NCBI GenBank assembly: GCA_045542075.1
Contig: JAZQKI010000013.1
Coordinates: 1 to 11,332, forward strand
DNA from: SVTX01 sp045542075
GTDB lineage: Bacteria; Bacillota; Clostridia; Oscillospirales; CAG-272
Length of the DNA: 11,332 nt
Direction of reading: 5' to 3'
Each line of letters starts with the position of its first letter. Position 1 is the stretch's first letter. The notes beneath the pieces were generated by a model. That model searched no databases and was not told the DNA's origin. It worked only from the letters and a program-made list of their open reading frames with translations. Made by a program: the position numbers and the translations under genes. Shown here in pieces: positions 1 through 7,817 of the stretch.

Positions 1-54
1 AATGTCATAAATCAACTCCTTGGCTCACAGAACGACATGGCTACGATCCGACTT
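1..54. other. Sequencing adapter plus barcode (non-genomic contig end)
   Basis: Positions 13-54 (CAACTCCTTGGCTC... to ...GATCCGACTT) match, as I recall it, the whole 42-nt 3' half of the MGI/BGISEQ Ad153 adapter. In that adapter the 42-mer is preceded by AA and a 10-nt sample barcode. Here positions 1-2 are AA and 3-12 (TGTCATAAAT) fit the barcode slot exactly. The recognition is from memory of the adapter, but the match runs over the full element and the other contig end carries the adapter's other half. This stretch is library artefact and should be trimmed. It creates a false stop codon (41-43 on the minus strand) for the P-type ATPase. Confidence 0.96.
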
Positions 55-1927
55 CCCCCGTCATTCCCACAACAAGTCCTATATCCTGAGCCAGTCGGAC
101 AAGTCTGCTCTTGTCCTGAGGAAGCGCACGGGCTAAAACACAAAGACGCGGCAATATTTCCTTGACCTCGCTGTCCGTCATTTGCGCCAGCTCAGCGCTC
201 GTCAAAGCGAGGTCTCTGTCCTTTGTGAGAATACCGCAACCTCTCGCAATACTTATAGCTGTATCCTTGTTATCCCCCGTTATCATAACCACCGCAACTC
301 CCGCATCCCGAAGTGTCCTTACCGACTCCGACGCGGTCTCGCGCAAAAGGTCCTCAAGTATAACAAGCCCGATAAATATAAGCTCGGGAAGTGTTTTTTT
401 CGCAATATCCGAGAGCGGGATATCACTCTCCGACATAGCTATCAGAATCACTCTTTTGCCTTGCTCTGTGGCTTGCTTGCATATCTTTTTGATGACCGAC
501 GGAGAAAACTGCAGTCTGTCTCCGCTCCCGGATATGTATTTTTTTACGTATGGCAGCAATTTTTCGGGAGCGCCCTTTATATATATCCTTTTTCTCTCCC
601 CGACAAGCACCTTTGCCGCCGACATTTTGATATCACTGTCAAAAGGTATCTTGTCGATAAGCTGCTCGCTCCTTTTTGCTGTATTCGTCTCGCACAGACC
701 GCAAACAGAGGAAAGTATTGCCCTGTCCGTTGAATTGCCGCCAAGTATCTCAATCTCTCCGGACGAGCTTTTACCAATTTGCGCCTCACTGTTAAAAACA
801 CCGCTCGCAGCATACTCCGAAAACACCGCGGGGTAATATCTCTGAAGCGATAACGCACTATCGCAGGTAAGTCCGTCACCAAGAAAAATCTCTCCCGCGC
901 CGAGCTTGCCAACGGTCAATGTACCCGTCTTATCCGTGAAAAGTATATTCATGCTACCCGCACTCTCGATTCCCACAGGCTTTCTTACAAGCACGTTATC
1001 CTTTACCATTCTTTTGATATTTGAGGACAGCACCACCGCTATCATCATCGGCAAGCCCTCGGGAACGGCTACAACTATGACTGTCAGTCCCAGAGTCAAC
1101 GCGCTAAACAAATGCTCAAACAAAAAAGGCAGGCTTGTGATCTTGTATTTTATTATCTCGGCATCAAACGCGGAGTCTATGGCAAACGTCTTGAAAAGGT
1201 ATGCTACGGCAACCAAAAACGCCGCCACGTACCCAAATATGCTTATCTGCTTTGCGAGTCGGCTCAGACGCACCTTGAGCGGACTCTCTATAGTATCTCC
1301 CTGCACCTCCTTTGAGATACCTCCGAGGAAGGTCGCATCCCCGACTCTCTCAACTCGCATATACGCGCTGCCCGACAGCACCGTACATCCGCGAAAGCAA
1401 AAATACGGCGAGGTGGGGGTTGTGTCCTCGACGCTGCCGCGCACAGTCTTCTCAACCTCTCTGCTCTCCCCCGTCATAGCCGACTGATCGGCATATATTC
1501 TGCCGAAAATTATCTCTCCGTCGGCAGGTATCTGCTCGCCTGCGTAAAGGCTGACTATATCCCCAACAACTATATCCTCTATTGATACCTCTTTAAGCAT
1601 TCCGTCTCGTATAATTCTGACCAATCCTTGCGAATATTCCGCCTCAAGCCTTGCAAACGCATTCTCTGAGGAATGCTCGGAAAAGGTGGATATCAGGGTG
1701 GCGAGTAACACAGACGCGCCTATTCCTATGCACTCGACCCAATTTGAGCTTTTGAACACGAAGAAAAGATTTATTACAAGCGCACCAAGCAATATCTTTA
1801 TCACGGGATCGGACAGATTGGAGACAAATTTTCGTAAAAAGCTCTTTTTCTTTTTTGGCGTCATTCTGTTTGTTCCGTGAATTTTACGGGACTCCGCAGC
1901 CTGACTCTCCGAAAGTCCCATGCTCAT
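55..1927 (-). CDS. Calcium-transporting P-type ATPase (PMCA-like, type IIB), 3' end cut by contig end
   Basis: This is an integral membrane pump that exports a cation, probably Ca2+, at the cost of ATP. 624 complete codons are present. Counting from the chosen start, membrane helices M1-M2 lie near residues 44-58 and 66-82, the actuator-domain TGES at 152-155, and M3 near 228-246. M4 carries PEGLP at 289-293 in the PMCA-like context VVAVPEGLP. The phosphorylation motif DKTGT is at 332-336 (Asp332), the nucleotide-binding KGAPE at 451-455, and TGDN at 550-553. The genomic sequence stops after MTG (622-624) plus one G, exactly where the family reads MTGDGVNDAP, so the hinge motif and M5-M10 (roughly 250 residues) lie beyond the contig. 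The apparent stop at 41-43 is adapter. I chose ATG 1925-1927 because AGGGG (1939-1943 on the minus strand) lies 11 nt upstream; ATG at 1921 is the alternative. An open extension to 2080 crosses the upstream gene's terminator and is not credible. Ca2+ specificity is inferred from family resemblance. No convincing promoter was seen between 1928 and 2021. Confidence 0.93.
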
Positions 1928-2021
1928 TATGTTTTCAACCCCTGTATTTATAAATATCCCTCCCCACAGTCTGCCATAAATATATAATAAATATATGACC
2001 GTGGAATTTTTTCTATTACAT

Positions 2022-2060
2022 AAAAAGGCTCGCCCCAACCTGATTGGGGCGAGCCTTTTT
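2022..2060 (-). terminator. Intrinsic terminator of citrate synthase gene
   Basis: A perfect 17-bp stem, 2022-2038 against 2044-2060, encloses a 5-nt loop (CCTGA). Its core is GGCTCGCCCC/GGGGCGAGCC. Each arm ends in an A5/T5 run, so it could work in both directions. It begins 3 nt past the citrate synthase stop codon (2064-2066) and separates that gene from the downstream ATPase. Confidence 0.95.
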
Positions 2061-2063
2061 GTT

Positions 2064-3452
2064 TTATATCCTTTCTTCAAGCGAGATGTAGTCCTTTGAC
2101 TTGGAAATACACTTATATGCGGGACGGATTATCTTACTTGACGTGCAATATTCCTCCATTCTGTGCGCGCACCATCCTGCTACTCGCGCTACCGCAAACA
2201 AGGGCGTGTACATCTCTGTGGGTATGCCGAGCATACGGTAAACCAGACCAGAATAAAGGTCAACGTTTGCGCACATGATCTTATCAGTTCCCTTGTACGC
2301 ATTGAACAGGTCGGGAGTGATCCGCTCTATTCTCTCAAGAAGCTCAAAGTCATCGCCGTAGCCCTTTTCATACGCCAGCTTGCGCGCCGCCTGCTTGAGC
2401 ATAACCGCTCTCGGGTCTGACTTTGTATATATCGCATGTCCCATGCCGTAGATAAGTCCCGAGCCGTCGTAGGCTTCCTTTCGCAGTATCTTCAAAAGGA
2501 AATCCGATACCTCTCCGTCATCCTTTGTGTTGGAAACGTTTTCCTTTATACAGTCGAACATTTCCTGAACCTTGATGTTTGCTCCGCCGTGGCGAGGACC
2601 CTTCAAGGCTCCGATCGCCGCTGCCACCGCAGAATACGTATCCGTTCCCGAGCTTGAAAGCGTGCGGCAGGTAAAGGTTGAGCAGTTTCCTCCTCCGTGC
2701 TCCGCGTGGATGACCAGGGCAATATCAAGAAGCTTTGCCTCATCGTCGGTGTACCTTGAATCGGGACGAAGTACTCTCAAAAAGTTTTCAGCTGTGGAAA
2801 GCTCCTCAAGAGGATTATGTATATTCAGACTCTTATCCATAAAAGCATTCTGATAGACCGCATATGACTGCGCCGCGATAACGGGAAGCCGAGCAACTAT
2901 CTCCATACTCTGATGCAGCATATTTTCAAGACTCGTATCGTCGGGATTGTCGTCATAAGAGTAGAGCGAAAGCACCGAAGCTGCCATTTTGTTCATTATG
3001 GAGCGCGAGGGCGCCTTCATAATTATATCCTCGGTAAAGCGAGGGGGCAGACGGCGGTATGAAGCAAGCAGCTCGTTAAAGTGGTCAAGCTCCTCCCTTG
3101 TAGGCAGATAGCCGAAAAACAAAAGATAGGCGCACTCCTCAAAGCCAAAGCGATCCTCCTTGACGAAATTCTGCACGAGCTGGCTCATCTTATAGCCGCG
3201 GTACTCAAGCGATCCGTCGTCGGACATCTTTTCGCCCTCGTTGATTACGTATCCGTGAACGTTTCCAACCTTGGTGACACCCGCGCGAACACCCGAGCCG
3301 TCATTTTCACGCAGACCGCGCTTTATATGATACTTATCAAAAGCCTCGCGCGGAATAACGTACGCATTCCTGGCATCTGTGAGCATCTCCTGAAATATGT
3401 TTTCAATTGTCTCATCGTGATCATTTGAATATTTTTTTGAATTAAGTTGCAT
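2064..3452 (-). CDS. gltA: Citrate synthase (citrate/2-methylcitrate synthase family)
   Basis: Cytoplasmic enzyme condensing acetyl-CoA with oxaloacetate to citrate. In a fermentative Clostridia it would mainly feed 2-oxoglutarate and glutamate synthesis. The 462-aa protein has the full catalytic set: His252 in HAEHGGGN, His288 in GPRHGGAN, and Asp346 in the GHAIYTKSDPRA segment, where His339 is the conserved binding residue. E. coli-type enzymes read GHRVY at that spot; GHAxY with SDPRA is what I recall from clostridial members. At 462 aa it is longer than the roughly 370-aa CitZ type, with about 60 extra N-terminal residues before the core. ATG 3450-3452 has AAGGTG 7 nt upstream. A promoter at 3487-3515 and a terminator at 2022-2060 make it a single-gene unit. 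A 2-methylcitrate synthase role cannot be excluded from sequence, but no prp genes are nearby. Confidence 0.96.
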   Translation of the reverse strand: MQLNSKKYSNDHDETIENIFQEMLTDARNAYVIPREAFDKYHIKRGLRENDGSGVRAGVTKVGNVHGYVINEGEKMSDDGSLEYRGYKMSQLVQNFVKEDRFGFEECAYLLFFGYLPTREELDHFNELLASYRRLPPRFTEDIIMKAPSRSIMNKMAASVLSLYSYDDNPDDTSLENMLHQSMEIVARLPVIAAQSYAVYQNAFMDKSLNIHNPLEELSTAENFLRVLRPDSRYTDDEAKLLDIALVIHAEHGGGNCSTFTCRTLSSSGTDTYSAVAAAIGALKGPRHGGANIKVQEMFDCIKENVSNTKDDGEVSDFLLKILRKEAYDGSGLIYGMGHAIYTKSDPRAVMLKQAARKLAYEKGYGDDFELLERIERITPDLFNAYKGTDKIMCANVDLYSGLVYRMLGIPTEMYTPLFAVARVAGWCAHRMEEYCTSSKIIRPAYKCISKSKDYISLEERI

Positions 3453-3486
3453 TTTCTCACACCTTCAAAATCAAAATATTAGGATA

Positions 3487-3515
3487 ATTATACCACTTGT
3501 TTGTTCTTTCCGCAA
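3487..3515 (-). promoter_or_regulatory. Sigma-A promoter of citrate synthase gene (extended -10)
   Basis: On the minus strand, TTGCGG (3510-3515) and a perfect TATAAT (3487-3492) are 17 nt apart. The -10 is preceded by TGg, giving an extended -10 (TGNTATAAT) that makes up for the weak -35. Predicted transcription start is near 3480, giving a leader of about 28 nt that includes the ribosome-binding site. Confidence 0.75.
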
Positions 3516-3613
3516 TTAACAAATTGTAAACTTTCACCCGAGCAGGCAAAAACGGGCAAGTTCCTTTGGTTTTTGCAAGAATTAAATTATCATATTGCAA
3601 AATTCGCCAAAAA

Positions 3614-3645
3614 TTTCGGGCGGTGAATATCAACACCGCCCGAAA
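3614..3645 (-). terminator. Intrinsic terminator of comM
   Basis: A 12-bp perfect stem, TTTCGGGCGGTG (3614-3625) against CACCGCCCGAAA (3634-3645), has an 8-nt loop. On the minus strand it is followed by a T run. It lies 5 nt after the comM stop codon (3650-3652). Confidence 0.92.
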
Positions 3646-3649
3646 CAGA

Positions 3650-5203
3650 TCAATCTTCGTCGCCAACTCCCCAATATTTGCGGTCAAGGCTTCTGAACTG
3701 TATTGCCTCAGCTATATGCTCTGCACGAATAAGCTCGCTTTGAGCCAGGTCCGCTATAGTTCTTGCCACACGCATTATGCGGTCATATCCGCGCGCGGAC
3801 AGACCCATAGTATCATACGCTGCCTTGAGCAGCGCCATGGCGTCATCGTCCGCCTGACAGTACTTGCGTATGCCCGACGCGTCAAGTCTGGAGTTACAGA
3901 TAATTCCGTCATTCTTCATTCTCTCACGGGCAAACTCTCTCGCCCTTGTGACTCGCTCCCTTACTACCTCGCTTCTCTCAGAGGTAGTCTGCCTGTCTGA
4001 TATCTCGTCGTACGTCAAAGACGGAAGCTCAATCTGAATATCAATTCTGTCAAGCATAGGGCCGCTTATTCTTGAAATATATCGCTTTACGTCCCCCGGC
4101 TTGCAGGTGCATTTGCGGGTGGGATGCCCGAAATATCCGCATCTGCAAGGGTTCATCGCACCGACGAGCATAAACGAGCAGGGGAATGTTACTCGCCCGC
4201 TGGCTCTGGTTATAGTTACCTTTCCGTCCTCAAGCGGCTGACGGAGCGCGTCCGTCACCTGCTTTGGAAATTCGGGAAGCTCGTCCAAAAACAGCACTCC
4301 GTTGTTCGCCAGTGATACCTCGCCCGGCGTGGGATTTACTCCGCCGCCCACAAGGCTTACCGCGCTCATGGTATGATGCGGAGAGCGGAATGGACGGGTG
4401 GAGACAAGAGATACTCCGTCAGGCAGAGTTCCCGCAACCGAATGTACCTTTGTCGTCTCAATAGCCTCGCCAAACGTGAGTGGCGGCAGGATAGTCGAAA
4501 GTCTTTTGGCAAGCATAGACTTACCCGTACCGGGAGGGCCTATGAGAAGTATGTTATGACCGCCCGTTGCGGCGATCTCCATAGCTCTTTTTGCCTGCGC
4601 CTGACCCTTTACGTCTGAAAAATCTATTCCGTAGTCTCTTGCGGAATTCAAAAACTCGTTTCTGTTATATTTTACGGGCTGAATTACCTCCGTGCCGTTG
4701 AGGTGAGACACGAGTTGACGCATATTATCCACCGCGTAGACGGATATACCCTCAACTGCCGCAGCCTCAAGAGCATTTTCCCTGGGCGCGTAAAATTCCG
4801 TAAAGCCCGCATCTCTCGCCGCAACGCACATAGAAAGCACGCCGCGTACACTTCGCAACGCGCCCGAAAGAGACAGCTCACCCACAAAGCAAGCCTTGGA
4901 CAGATCTATATCCGAGCGCACGATACCCGCGCACTTCATGATTCCCAAAAGTATCGCAACGTCATACGCCGAGCCTTCCTTTTTTCTGTCAGCAGGCGCG
5001 AGATTGAGCATAAACGACATCTCGGGGAATCTGTAACCACTGTTGATGCACGCCGTCCTGACTCTCTCCTTTGCCTCCTTGACCGCCATGTCGGGCAGTC
5101 CGACAAGCTCAAAATTCGGAAGCCTTGGCTGCCCGTCCGCCTCTACCGTGACTATATATCCGTCAATGCCAAAAATTCCTGCGCTGAAAATACAAGATAA
5201 CAT
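3650..5203 (-). CDS. comM: YifB/ComM family AAA+ ATPase (Mg-chelatase-like)
   Basis: Cytoplasmic AAA+ ATPase. In naturally competent bacteria ComM is a hexameric helicase that promotes branch migration during integration of transforming DNA; in most Firmicutes the YifB homologue is conserved without a tested role. The protein is 517 aa, full length for the family. An N-terminal ChlI/Lon-protease-like domain (about 1-170) starts with GIFGIDGYIVTVEAD and includes LPNFELVGLPD. The AAA+ core has Walker A GPPGTGKS (222-229), the FRSPHHT segment (272-278) and Walker B LFLDE (304-308). Four cysteines, C353, C355, C365 and C367, follow in NPCRCGYFG...KCTCKPGD, a putative metal-binding cluster seen in this family. 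The Mg-chelatase C-terminal helical domain runs from about 415 to the end. ATG 5201-5203 has AGAGGT 7 nt upstream. The gene has its own promoter and terminator. dprA, often its neighbour, is not present here. Confidence 0.96.
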   Translation of the reverse strand: MLSCIFSAGIFGIDGYIVTVEADGQPRLPNFELVGLPDMAVKEAKERVRTACINSGYRFPEMSFMLNLAPADRKKEGSAYDVAILLGIMKCAGIVRSDIDLSKACFVGELSLSGALRSVRGVLSMCVAARDAGFTEFYAPRENALEAAAVEGISVYAVDNMRQLVSHLNGTEVIQPVKYNRNEFLNSARDYGIDFSDVKGQAQAKRAMEIAATGGHNILLIGPPGTGKSMLAKRLSTILPPLTFGEAIETTKVHSVAGTLPDGVSLVSTRPFRSPHHTMSAVSLVGGGVNPTPGEVSLANNGVLFLDELPEFPKQVTDALRQPLEDGKVTITRASGRVTFPCSFMLVGAMNPCRCGYFGHPTRKCTCKPGDVKRYISRISGPMLDRIDIQIELPSLTYDEISDRQTTSERSEVVRERVTRAREFARERMKNDGIICNSRLDASGIRKYCQADDDAMALLKAAYDTMGLSARGYDRIMRVARTIADLAQSELIRAEHIAEAIQFRSLDRKYWGVGDED

Positions 5204-5235
5204 AATCTTTACCTCTTGTCCTGTAAACTGACCTT

Positions 5236-5264
5236 ATTATATCACACATGACAAAAAAATACAA
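5236..5264 (-). promoter_or_regulatory. Promoter of comM
   Basis: On the minus strand, TTGTAT (5259-5264) and TATAAT (5236-5241) are spaced 17 nt, with TGa directly before the -10 (extended -10). The predicted start is about 25 nt before the comM ATG. It diverges from the lipoprotein promoter at 5325-5353. Confidence 0.7.
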
Positions 5265-5324
5265 TAATATGTTATCCACTTTTTATTTTTTTACAAAGAT
5301 TTGACTTAATTGGCATTCAATCTA

Positions 5325-5353
5325 TTGACAAAGCCTGTTTTTTATTGTATAAT
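5325..5353 (+). promoter_or_regulatory. Perfect consensus sigma-A promoter of LRR lipoprotein gene
   Basis: TTGACA (5325-5330), a 17-nt spacer and TATAAT (5348-5353) match the consensus at all 12 positions. Predicted start is near 5360, leaving a leader of about 70 nt before ATG 5431. The only structure I see in the leader is a weak 5-bp hairpin (5376-5394). Confidence 0.85.
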
Positions 5354-5430
5354 TTTTTTAGATGATGAGTATTATGCCCTTTTATATGCAGGGCGTCTCC
5401 ATTTACGAATTTTCTGTGGAGGATAACAAA

Positions 5431-6246
5431 ATGAAAAAGCTTTTAGCCGCGCTTCTTTCTCTGGTTCTTTTGTGCTCCGTCTGCTCCCTTGCAGCGTGCA
5501 GCAATAAGGACGAGGAGCTTGAAGGCGCAATAACCAACTATACCGAAACAACCACCTTTGAGGTGAAGGATTCCTATGGCAGAATTCTCGGAACAGTCTC
5601 GTACAAGGCAAAGGGAACTGACTACGCTATAATTACAGGATATGCTCCCCGTATATCAGGACTTCACTCAATAACCATTCCCGAGATCCTTCCCGGAAGT
5701 GGGCGCACTGTTGTTGAGATCGGTGACGAGGCGTTCAGCGCATGCACAACTCTCGTATCCGTAACCCTTCCCGCTACCGTGGAGGCTATAGGCAACTGGT
5801 CGTTCTCTCTTTGCACATCCCTGTACCAGGTAAATCTCCCCGCAAACGTAGAGACTATCGGCAAAGGCGCATTCGTGGGATGCGAGGCTCTTACAAATGT
5901 AAACTTCGCAAAGGAGAAGTCCCTCCTTACCGAAATCGGTGATTATGCATTCAACGGTTGCTCCTCCATCTCTGACATAACTCTCCCCGAGGGAGTCACA
6001 GTTCTTGGCGAGGGAGTGTTCTTTGAATGCTCGGCGCTTAAGACCGCAACCCTTCCCGAATCTCTCACGACCGTCGGCAGAACCGCATTCGCGGCTTGCG
6101 ACCTGCTCGAAACCCTCAACCTTGGGTCAAACATCGAAAGCCTTGGTGAGTATGCATTCGGCACGCTCGCGTCTGACAAGCCCGAGGTGCTTGTTTACAA
6201 GGCAGGCTCAACCACCGACAAGACGATCAACAAAATAGTTGAATAA
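5431..6246 (+). CDS. LRR_5 (BspA-like) leucine-rich repeat lipoprotein
   Basis: Predicted secreted lipoprotein anchored to the outer face of the membrane. The 271-aa protein has a lipoprotein signal peptide: MKKLL, a hydrophobic stretch, then lipobox LAAC (20-23) with Cys23 as the lipidation site. About 60 residues without clear motifs follow. From about residue 92 to 245 there are BspA/TpLRR-type repeats of roughly 23 residues with the pattern I-x-x-x-A/S-F-x-x-C-x-x-L-x-x-V-x-L-P, for example IGDEAFSACTTLVSVTLP, IGNWSFSLCTSLYQVNLP and IGDYAFNGCSSISDITLP. Such repeats serve binding or adhesion in other bacteria; the ligand here is unknown. ATG 5431 is chosen because GGAGG lies 8 nt upstream and the signal peptide begins there. 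The same frame is open from 5362, but those codons lie in the leader. It is a single-gene unit between a consensus promoter and a shared terminator. Confidence 0.92.
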   Translation: MKKLLAALLSLVLLCSVCSLAACSNKDEELEGAITNYTETTTFEVKDSYGRILGTVSYKAKGTDYAIITGYAPRISGLHSITIPEILPGSGRTVVEIGDEAFSACTTLVSVTLPATVEAIGNWSFSLCTSLYQVNLPANVETIGKGAFVGCEALTNVNFAKEKSLLTEIGDYAFNGCSSISDITLPEGVTVLGEGVFFECSALKTATLPESLTTVGRTAFAACDLLETLNLGSNIESLGEYAFGTLASDKPEVLVYKAGSTTDKTINKIVE

Positions 6247-6275
6247 GCCCGCAAGACAAATTGAAAACAAATAAA

Positions 6276-6316
6276 AAATTATCCCTGACGCCGCACAAGC
6301 GCGTCAGGGATAATTT
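6276..6316. terminator. Bidirectional terminator between lipoprotein gene and nrnA
   Basis: A perfect 16-bp stem, 6276-6291 against 6301-6316 (AAATTATCCCTGACGC and its complement), has a 9-nt loop. It is flanked by A-rich sequence on the left and T-rich sequence on the right. It sits between two convergent genes ending at 6246 (plus) and 6320 (minus) and can terminate both. Confidence 0.93.
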
Positions 6317-6319
6317 ACT

Positions 6320-7345
6320 TTATTTTATTTCATTTTCCGCAAATCTCATCTCAACGACCGAAACAACGGTCATCTCCGCCGTGAGGATAGAATCGCAATT
6401 GAGCGTGCATCCTGCGGCGCGGGAGTGTCCTCCGCCACCGTACCTGGCGCAAATCTCAGATACGTCAAAATCACTCGATGAGCGCATAGAAACTCTGAAT
6501 TTATTTTCCTGAGAGAACTGCTTTATAACCGCCGCGACCTCAACGCCCTTGACAGAACGAGCAACGTCTATCAGCGTCTCAAGATTTTCATCTGTTGCGC
6601 CGTACTGCTCCTTGAGGCTGTACGGGAAGGTTATCACGGCTATTCTGCCGTCGGCATAGAAATTCATTCTCTCAAAGCCCGCATGCTCGACCTGCATCTG
6701 CTTTAACGTCTTTATACCGAACAGACGGTGATTTATATCCGCCGCATCAAGCCCCTGCCCTATAAGATCTGCAGCTATTCTGTGCGCCTTAGGAGTTGTG
6801 TTATTATATCGAAAGCACCCCGTATCCGAGCTTATGGCGGCATATAAAAGCTGCTTTACTCTGAAGGGAAGCTCTCGAAGTCCGCATTTTTTCGCCACGC
6901 ACTCAAGCAATTCGTACAACACCTCACCGCAAGCTGACATTTCAGATGACACGTAATGGTCCGCATAATACGTGCCCTTGCCGTGATGATCTATCATAAG
7001 GTCAATTTTATCCTTATATATGTCATACAGTCTGCCGAGCTGAGACGGGGACGCCGTATCCACCGACACTATCCTGTCCGGGATATATCCGTTTGGAATA
7101 TTCTCGGGTAACACACTGTCCTGTCCATCGCGCGACAGAAAATGCAACCTTTCAGGCACCTCGTCTGCGCACACGCAAAGTGCTTCTCTGCCCGTTTCAC
7201 ATATAAGCGAGCGGAGCGCAAACGCAGAGCCCACCGAGTCGCCGTCGGGATGCACGTGGAAAAGTATCAGATATTTCTGTCCGTCACATAAAATATCCGT
7301 CGCCTGCTCCACTGTCACCGCCTTATATATCGGTGTATCAGTCAT
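6320..7345 (-). CDS. nrnA: DHH/DHHA1 phosphoesterase, NrnA-type oligoribonuclease/pAp phosphatase
   Basis: Cytoplasmic metal-dependent phosphoesterase that degrades 2-5-nt RNA fragments to mononucleotides and, in NrnA, converts 3'-phosphoadenosine 5'-phosphate to AMP. The 341-aa protein carries all DHH motifs: HVHPDGDSVGS (30-40, ligands His30, Asp34, Asp36), DTASP (Asp96), the signature DHH (119-121) in IDHHGKG, and SSDTG (Asp174). The C-terminal DHHA1 domain holds GGGGHSRAAG (303-312), the RNA-binding loop. Length is normal for NrnA. I chose ATG 7343-7345 because GAGGA lies 8 nt upstream, inside the end of rbfA; ATG 7358-7360 would add five residues but has a poorer site. The start overlaps the rbfA stop by 8 nt (ATGACTGA), so translation is probably coupled. 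rbfA-nrnA adjacency is typical of Firmicutes and supports NrnA over other DHH proteins. Confidence 0.93.
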   Translation of the reverse strand: MTDTPIYKAVTVEQATDILCDGQKYLILFHVHPDGDSVGSAFALRSLICETGREALCVCADEVPERLHFLSRDGQDSVLPENIPNGYIPDRIVSVDTASPSQLGRLYDIYKDKIDLMIDHHGKGTYYADHYVSSEMSACGEVLYELLECVAKKCGLRELPFRVKQLLYAAISSDTGCFRYNNTTPKAHRIAADLIGQGLDAADINHRLFGIKTLKQMQVEHAGFERMNFYADGRIAVITFPYSLKEQYGATDENLETLIDVARSVKGVEVAAVIKQFSQENKFRVSMRSSSDFDVSEICARYGGGGHSRAAGCTLNCDSILTAEMTVVSVVEMRFAENEIK

Positions 7346-7757
7346 CAACCTCGTCCTCATCTTCTTCAGTATTTCGTTTGGACTTCTTTATATCAACGGG
7401 AATTGCGTCAATATCCTCTGTAACGGTTATTCCCTCAAGTATTTTGGATATTTTCGCGCCGTACTCAATAGAACTGTCCTCGATAAAGGTAAGCTCGGGA
7501 GTTATACGCAGATTCATGCTCCTTGCGATCTGGCCGCGAATAAAGCCCGAAGCCGCGCGCAATCCCTGTCTTATCTCCTTTTTGTCTCCGTTAAGCGCGG
7601 AATAATATATTTTTGCAAACTTCAGATCGGGGGTCACATCCGCTCCCGTAATGCTGATAAACGCACCCGAAACGCGGGGATCCTTGACGTTTCTTATCGC
7701 TATCGCGATCTCCTTTTGCATCTCGTCGTTTATTCTTCCACGTCTGTATTTAGGCAT
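7338..7757 (-). CDS. rbfA: Ribosome-binding factor A
   Basis: 30S maturation factor with a KH-type fold that binds near the 5' end of 16S rRNA and is needed for late assembly and cold adaptation. The 139-aa protein shows the family's N-terminal pattern (RINDEMQKEIA, NVKDPRV), the central DLKFAKIYYSALNGD and the later RITPELTFIEDSSIEYGAKI. About 20 residues beyond the core form a Lys/Arg then strongly acidic tail (EEDEDEVDD), so it is slightly longer than usual. ATG 7755-7757 has AAGGA 6 nt upstream. The tail codons also encode the ribosome-binding site of nrnA, with which it overlaps by 8 nt. The usual upstream partners nusA and infB are absent; an unrecognised gene lies 60 bp upstream on the same strand and may share the transcript. 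Confidence 0.95.
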   Translation of the reverse strand: MPKYRRGRINDEMQKEIAIAIRNVKDPRVSGAFISITGADVTPDLKFAKIYYSALNGDKKEIRQGLRAASGFIRGQIARSMNLRITPELTFIEDSSIEYGAKISKILEGITVTEDIDAIPVDIKKSKRNTEEDEDEVDD

Positions 7758-7771
7758 ATTCTGTCCTTTCC

Positions 7772-7786
7772 GAATTGTGTCAATTC
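7772..7786. promoter_or_regulatory. Short dyad upstream of rbfA (possible operator)
   Basis: GAATTG-TGT-CAATTC is a perfect 6-bp inverted repeat with a 3-nt spacer. It lies 15 nt before the rbfA start, just downstream of an AT-rich stretch (TATATAT on the minus strand) that could serve as a -10 element. This could be a repressor site or chance; no similar site was seen elsewhere in the window. Confidence 0.3.
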
Positions 7787-7817
7787 ACATATATAGTTTA
7801 TTATTTGTATTAAAAAA

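Noticed and set aside
162..1487. Long plus-strand open frames opposite the ATPase (162-836 and 906-1487).
   Set aside because: They lie wholly antisense to a clearly conserved gene, and have no ribosome-binding site and no recognisable domain.
1928..2080. N-terminal extension of the ATPase (51 extra residues starting at 2080).
   Set aside because: It would run through the citrate synthase terminator stem and overlap that gene's end, and the extra residues have no ATPase character. The start at 1927 has a ribosome-binding site.
3457..3687. 76-codon minus-strand frame between comM and citrate synthase.
   Set aside because: It overlaps the comM end, its terminator and the citrate synthase promoter. 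The translation has no recognisable features.
5376..5394. Hairpin GCCCT/AGGGC in the lipoprotein mRNA leader as a riboswitch or attenuator.
   Set aside because: Only a 5-bp stem, no T run, no second competing stem and no recognised aptamer motif.
5362..5430. Longer N-terminus or leader peptide (MMSIMPFYMQ...) for the lipoprotein.
   Set aside because: It would begin right at the transcription start without a ribosome-binding site, and would place the signal peptide internally. ATG 5431 has GGAGG and a classic lipoprotein signal.
7343..7360. Upstream ATG (7358-7360) as the nrnA start.
   Set aside because: The spacing and quality of its ribosome-binding site are poorer than for ATG 7343-7345, and it adds only five residues outside the conserved fold.
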